From positions 1 to 64,000 of the forward strand of contig JAOACS010000001.1 of the NCBI GenBank assembly GCA_026417655.1: DNA of 64,000 bases, written 5' to 3'. Positions 61,422-64,000 of this stretch are shown here, piece after piece (position 1 is the stretch's first letter; the number at the start of each line of letters is the position of its first letter). Made by a program: the position numbers and the translations under genes. The DNA comes from Syntrophobacterales bacterium (GTDB lineage Bacteria > Desulfobacterota > Syntrophobacteria > Syntrophobacterales > Thermodesulforhabdaceae). A model generated the notes under the pieces. It did not search any database. It worked only from the letters and a program-made list of their open reading frames with translations, and was not told where the DNA came from.

Positions 61422-62158
61422 GGGGAATGCTAACGGTAAAGAGTGTTCATGCCTATTACGGTGGGATCCATGCTTTGAAGGGTGTTTCTCTTCACGTTGC
61501 AGAAGGAGAGATTGTAACGCTTGTTGGAGCCAATGGAGCTGGAAAAACTACGATGGTAAGGGTCATTTGTGGGCTTCTCAAACCTTCTAAGGGATCAATC
61601 GTATTTGAGGGTCATAATTTGCTTTCGCTTTCTACAGAAAAAATAATAGAGCTTGGAATTGGACTGGTCCCAGAGGGTCGAGAGATCTTTTCAACCCTTT
61701 CTGTTGAAACCAATCTTGAAATGGGAGCCTTTCTTAAAAGAAAGGATCGAGCCTTTGTTGAAACTATGAAGGAACTAATGTTTTCTCGATTTCCTGTCCT
61801 TAAAAAGAAGAGAAAACAACGAGCCGGCACAATGAGTGGAGGTGAGCAGCAAATGCTTGCCATAGCGAGAGCTCTCATGAGTCAGCCAAGATTTCTGATC
61901 CTTGATGAACCTTCCTTAGGCCTCGCACCCCTTATTGTAAAAGAGATCTTTTCAATTATTGAAGAACTTAGAGCTGAAGGAAAAACCATACTTCTTATAG
62001 AACAGAACGCTAAGGCTGCCCTTAAAATTGCCGACAGGGGTTATGTTTTCGAGACTGGGAAGGTTGTCTTGGAGGGAATAGGTGGGGAGCTATTGGAGCA
62101 TAGAGAGGTCCAACGGGCTTATCTAGGTCGTGGAACCACAAAAATATGGGAGGCTTAA
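61418..62158 (+). CDS. livF: LIV-type ABC ATPase LivF (operon 2)
   Basis: A 246-residue ATPase: Walker A GANGAGKTT, signature MSGGEQQMLAIARAL, Walker B FLILDEPSLGLAP. A second ATG at 61427 could also start it. The ligase gene follows after three bases. Confidence 0.94.
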   Translation: MRGMLTVKSVHAYYGGIHALKGVSLHVAEGEIVTLVGANGAGKTTMVRVICGLLKPSKGSIVFEGHNLLSLSTEKIIELGIGLVPEGREIFSTLSVETNLEMGAFLKRKDRAFVETMKELMFSRFPVLKKKRKQRAGTMSGGEQQMLAIARALMSQPRFLILDEPSLGLAPLIVKEIFSIIEELRAEGKTILLIEQNAKAALKIADRGYVFETGKVVLEGIGGELLEHREVQRAYLGRGTTKIWEA

Positions 62159-62161
62159 AAC

Positions 62162-63484
62162 GTGCATTATGATTATAGAATTTGGGATCCGGAAAAGGAA
62201 TGTATGGATAGGGAGGAGCTTAGGCAGTTACAGCTCGAAAGACTTCAGGCTACGTTAAATCGAGTCTATAAGAACGTATCCTTTTACCGAAGGCGTTTTA
62301 AATCTATAGGTTTCGTCCCAGAAGAGGATCTCACAGATATTGAAGATCTTAAAAAACTTCCCTTTACAACTAGCGAAGATATAAGCGACAGCTATCCCTA
62401 TGAGATGTTTGCTGTTCCTCTTAGAGAGATAGTCCGTATTCACTCCTCCTCCGGAACCATGACAAATCCGCGGGTTGTGGGTTACACGAGACAGGATCTA
62501 AAAATCTGGAGCCGTTTAGTTGCCAGGATACTAACTGCTGCGGGGGTAACTGCCGATGATGTTATTCAGGTAACCTTTGGATATGGGCTTCTTACAGGGG
62601 GGCTTGGGATCCATTACGGTGCCGAGCTCATAGGAGCGTCGGTCCTTCCCACTTCGACGGGTCGCACAGAAAGACAAATTCACATCATGAGGGATTTTAG
62701 AACCACAATCCTAGTATCAACACCATCCTACGCCTTGGTGATAGCTGACCGGATGGAGGCCCTGGGAGTTGATCCTAAGGCTCTATCCCTTAGACATGTT
62801 GTCTGTGGAGGGGAACCCTGGACGGAGGAGATGCGTCGCGAGATTGAGGATAGGCTCTTTGTCACAGCGACCGATAACTATGGTGTGAGCGAAGTTATGG
62901 GACCGGGAGTGGCCGGAGAGTGTCTGGAAAAAGCGGGTATGCATGTCCAGGAAGATCATTTTATAGTTGAAGTGGTAGACCCCGCTACGGGAGAAACGTT
63001 ACCGCCGGGCTCTACTGGGGAATTGGTTATTACGACCCTTACGAAAGAGGCATTTCCGGTAGTTAGATACCGGACGGGCGATCTATGTAGTATTATAGAA
63101 ACTCCCTGTGCCTGCGGGCGAACTACTGTGAGAATTAGTCGAATAGGTGGACGAAGCGACGACGTTGTAGTAATAAAGGGCATAAATATTGTGCCTAAAC
63201 GAATAGGAGAGGTGCTTGAGAGGATTAAGGGCACTAGCCCTCCCTATCAACTTGTGGCCCTTCGGGAAGGTCATGAAGATCACCTAGAAATTCGGATTGG
63301 AATTACAGAAGAGTTTTTCTTCGATAAGATGAGAGATCAGAAGACTTTGGTGGATGAGATGCGACAGAAGGTTGCAAACTTTATAGGTATTACCCCAAGG
63401 ATTCGGCTTGTCGAATTAAACTCTCTCAGAAGGGACCTCCATGGTAACGTGATACTTTTTGTGGACGAAAGAACTACTTCTTAG
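62162..63484 (+). CDS. Phenylacetate-CoA ligase (PaaK family)
   Basis: A 440-residue adenylate-forming enzyme. The N-terminal WDPEKECMDREELRQLQLER is the PaaK start. The ATP loop reads SSGTMTNPRVVGYT, followed by ATDNYGVSEVMGPGVAGEC, VVRYRTGDLCSI and the C-terminal SRIGGRSDDVVVIKGINIVP. PaaK-type enzymes make CoA thioesters of phenylacetate or other aryl acetates. The start codon is GTG (62162) with GGAGG upstream, no ATG being suitable. It closes LIV operon 2. The exact acid activated is not certain. Confidence 0.88.
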   Translation: MHYDYRIWDPEKECMDREELRQLQLERLQATLNRVYKNVSFYRRRFKSIGFVPEEDLTDIEDLKKLPFTTSEDISDSYPYEMFAVPLREIVRIHSSSGTMTNPRVVGYTRQDLKIWSRLVARILTAAGVTADDVIQVTFGYGLLTGGLGIHYGAELIGASVLPTSTGRTERQIHIMRDFRTTILVSTPSYALVIADRMEALGVDPKALSLRHVVCGGEPWTEEMRREIEDRLFVTATDNYGVSEVMGPGVAGECLEKAGMHVQEDHFIVEVVDPATGETLPPGSTGELVITTLTKEAFPVVRYRTGDLCSIIETPCACGRTTVRISRIGGRSDDVVVIKGINIVPKRIGEVLERIKGTSPPYQLVALREGHEDHLEIRIGITEEFFFDKMRDQKTLVDEMRQKVANFIGITPRIRLVELNSLRRDLHGNVILFVDERTTS

Positions 63485-63486
63485 TT

Positions 63487-64000
63487 TCAGACTCCCTGAT
63501 CCCCTTTTACATAGAAAAATCCCTTAAAACCGTTGGTTTGTGACCAGGCGTAGGGATCCCCACCGAACTCCAATAGACCATCCTCCGCTACTGATACTGG
63601 AAAATAAGTTACGACAATAGGAATAGGACGTTCCAAGGTGATATATGTCTGATCAGGCCTTTTAAGATAGGTTTCTATCTGTTCCGCTCTCCTAGGATTG
63701 TCCCTTTGAAGGATCTCTTTTGCTAAATCCAAGGCTTTCTCTACGCGGATGCAGCCATGAGATATAGCTCTGGAGGCCCTTTTGAAGAGGTGCTGCTCAG
63801 GGGTATCGTGGAGGTAAAACCCATAGGGATTGTCGAACAAAAACTTAACCTTACCCAAGGGGTTTTTACCGCCAGGAAGTTGGTAAAGCCTTGGTTCACC
63901 CCATGAGTATGTAGAATCGAGTGTTCGAAATCCTCGCTTCTGAAAATAAAATTCATCGTTTGCAGCTTCTTTGCCCAATTCTATTCTTATTCTCTCGGGA
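63487..64000 (-). CDS. L,D-transpeptidase (YkuD family), C-terminal part (cut by window edge)
   Basis: The frame is open to the right edge, so the real start is outside; the apparent TTG start is not genuine. The 171 visible codons hold the YkuD catalytic region: FLFDNPYGFYLHDTPEQHLF, then SRAISHGCIRVEKALDLAKE with the catalytic His and Cys in SHGCIRV. These enzymes form 3-3 cross-links or attach lipoproteins in peptidoglycan. The pattern resembles the YcbB/LdtD subgroup. It is convergent with the PaaK gene, two bases apart. Confidence 0.9.
   Translation of the reverse strand, partial: PERIRIELGKEAANDEFYFQKRGFRTLDSTYSWGEPRLYQLPGGKNPLGKVKFLFDNPYGFYLHDTPEQHLFKRASRAISHGCIRVEKALDLAKEILQRDNPRRAEQIETYLKRPDQTYITLERPIPIVVTYFPVSVAEDGLLEFGGDPYAWSQTNGFKGFFYVKGDQGV

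Overview
The window looks like a piece of chromosome from a strictly anaerobic bacterium, most likely a Desulfobacterota (former deltaproteobacterial) sulfate reducer or syntroph. The indications are a selenocysteine formate dehydrogenase, DUF3786 and DUF4301 proteins, a short GNAT-type ArgA, an HdrD-like iron-sulfur protein and two complete LIV-type ABC operons. This assignment rests on gene content only. I see no phage, insertion sequence, CRISPR array or rRNA.

Layout. Positions 1-5966 read mostly leftward: the start of ilvD (cut by the edge), trmI, a response-regulator/kinase hybrid, rsmG, mnmE and an amidohydrolase. suhB (6060-6884, +) is followed by a candidate 44-residue selenoprotein (7061-7195, +). 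From 7192 to 13689 a leftward block carries a D,D-carboxypeptidase, engB, an aminotransferase, a TPR lipoprotein, hisG, hisI and rlmN. A coiled-coil nuclease-like gene (13840-14613) stands alone. A Sec-containing fdhA (14875-16941, +) follows. From 33067 down to 17014 runs a very compact leftward series: prs, a nucleobase permease, a NUDIX hydrolase, fdhD, argA-like, secA, argJ, an enoyl-CoA hydratase, a secreted metalloprotease, a PIN-DegT fusion, an HDAC-like deacetylase, a degenerate KptA-like protein, uppP and a peptide-binding protein. FdhD presumably serves the FdhA encoded nearby.

From 33253 to 43831 there is mixed housekeeping: small unknowns, a heptosyltransferase, DUF4301, DUF1285, dtd, NamZ-like, asnS, DUF3786, rnhA, a DHH phosphoesterase and tRNA-Gly. 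From 44005 to 51910 (+) lies LIV operon 1, extended by a large OPT-like membrane protein and an HdrD-like iron-sulfur protein. Then come tRNA-Val, a PilZ protein, two small unknowns and tRNA-Arg. A eukaryote-type fused hisHF gene (53514-55097) overlaps two Dpp/Opp-type permease genes.

The most striking region is 57160-63484. A near-consensus promoter is followed by a 29-codon leader peptide with six Phe codons among residues 8-16, then three mutually exclusive RNA pairings ending in an intrinsic terminator. Behind it is LIV operon 2 (livK-H-M-G-F) and a phenylacetate-CoA ligase. This has the architecture of a phenylalanine attenuator (pheA/pheST type) placed in front of an uptake operon. It suggests a Phe-starvation-controlled system for importing an aromatic compound and activating an aryl acetate. 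The window ends inside an L,D-transpeptidase gene.
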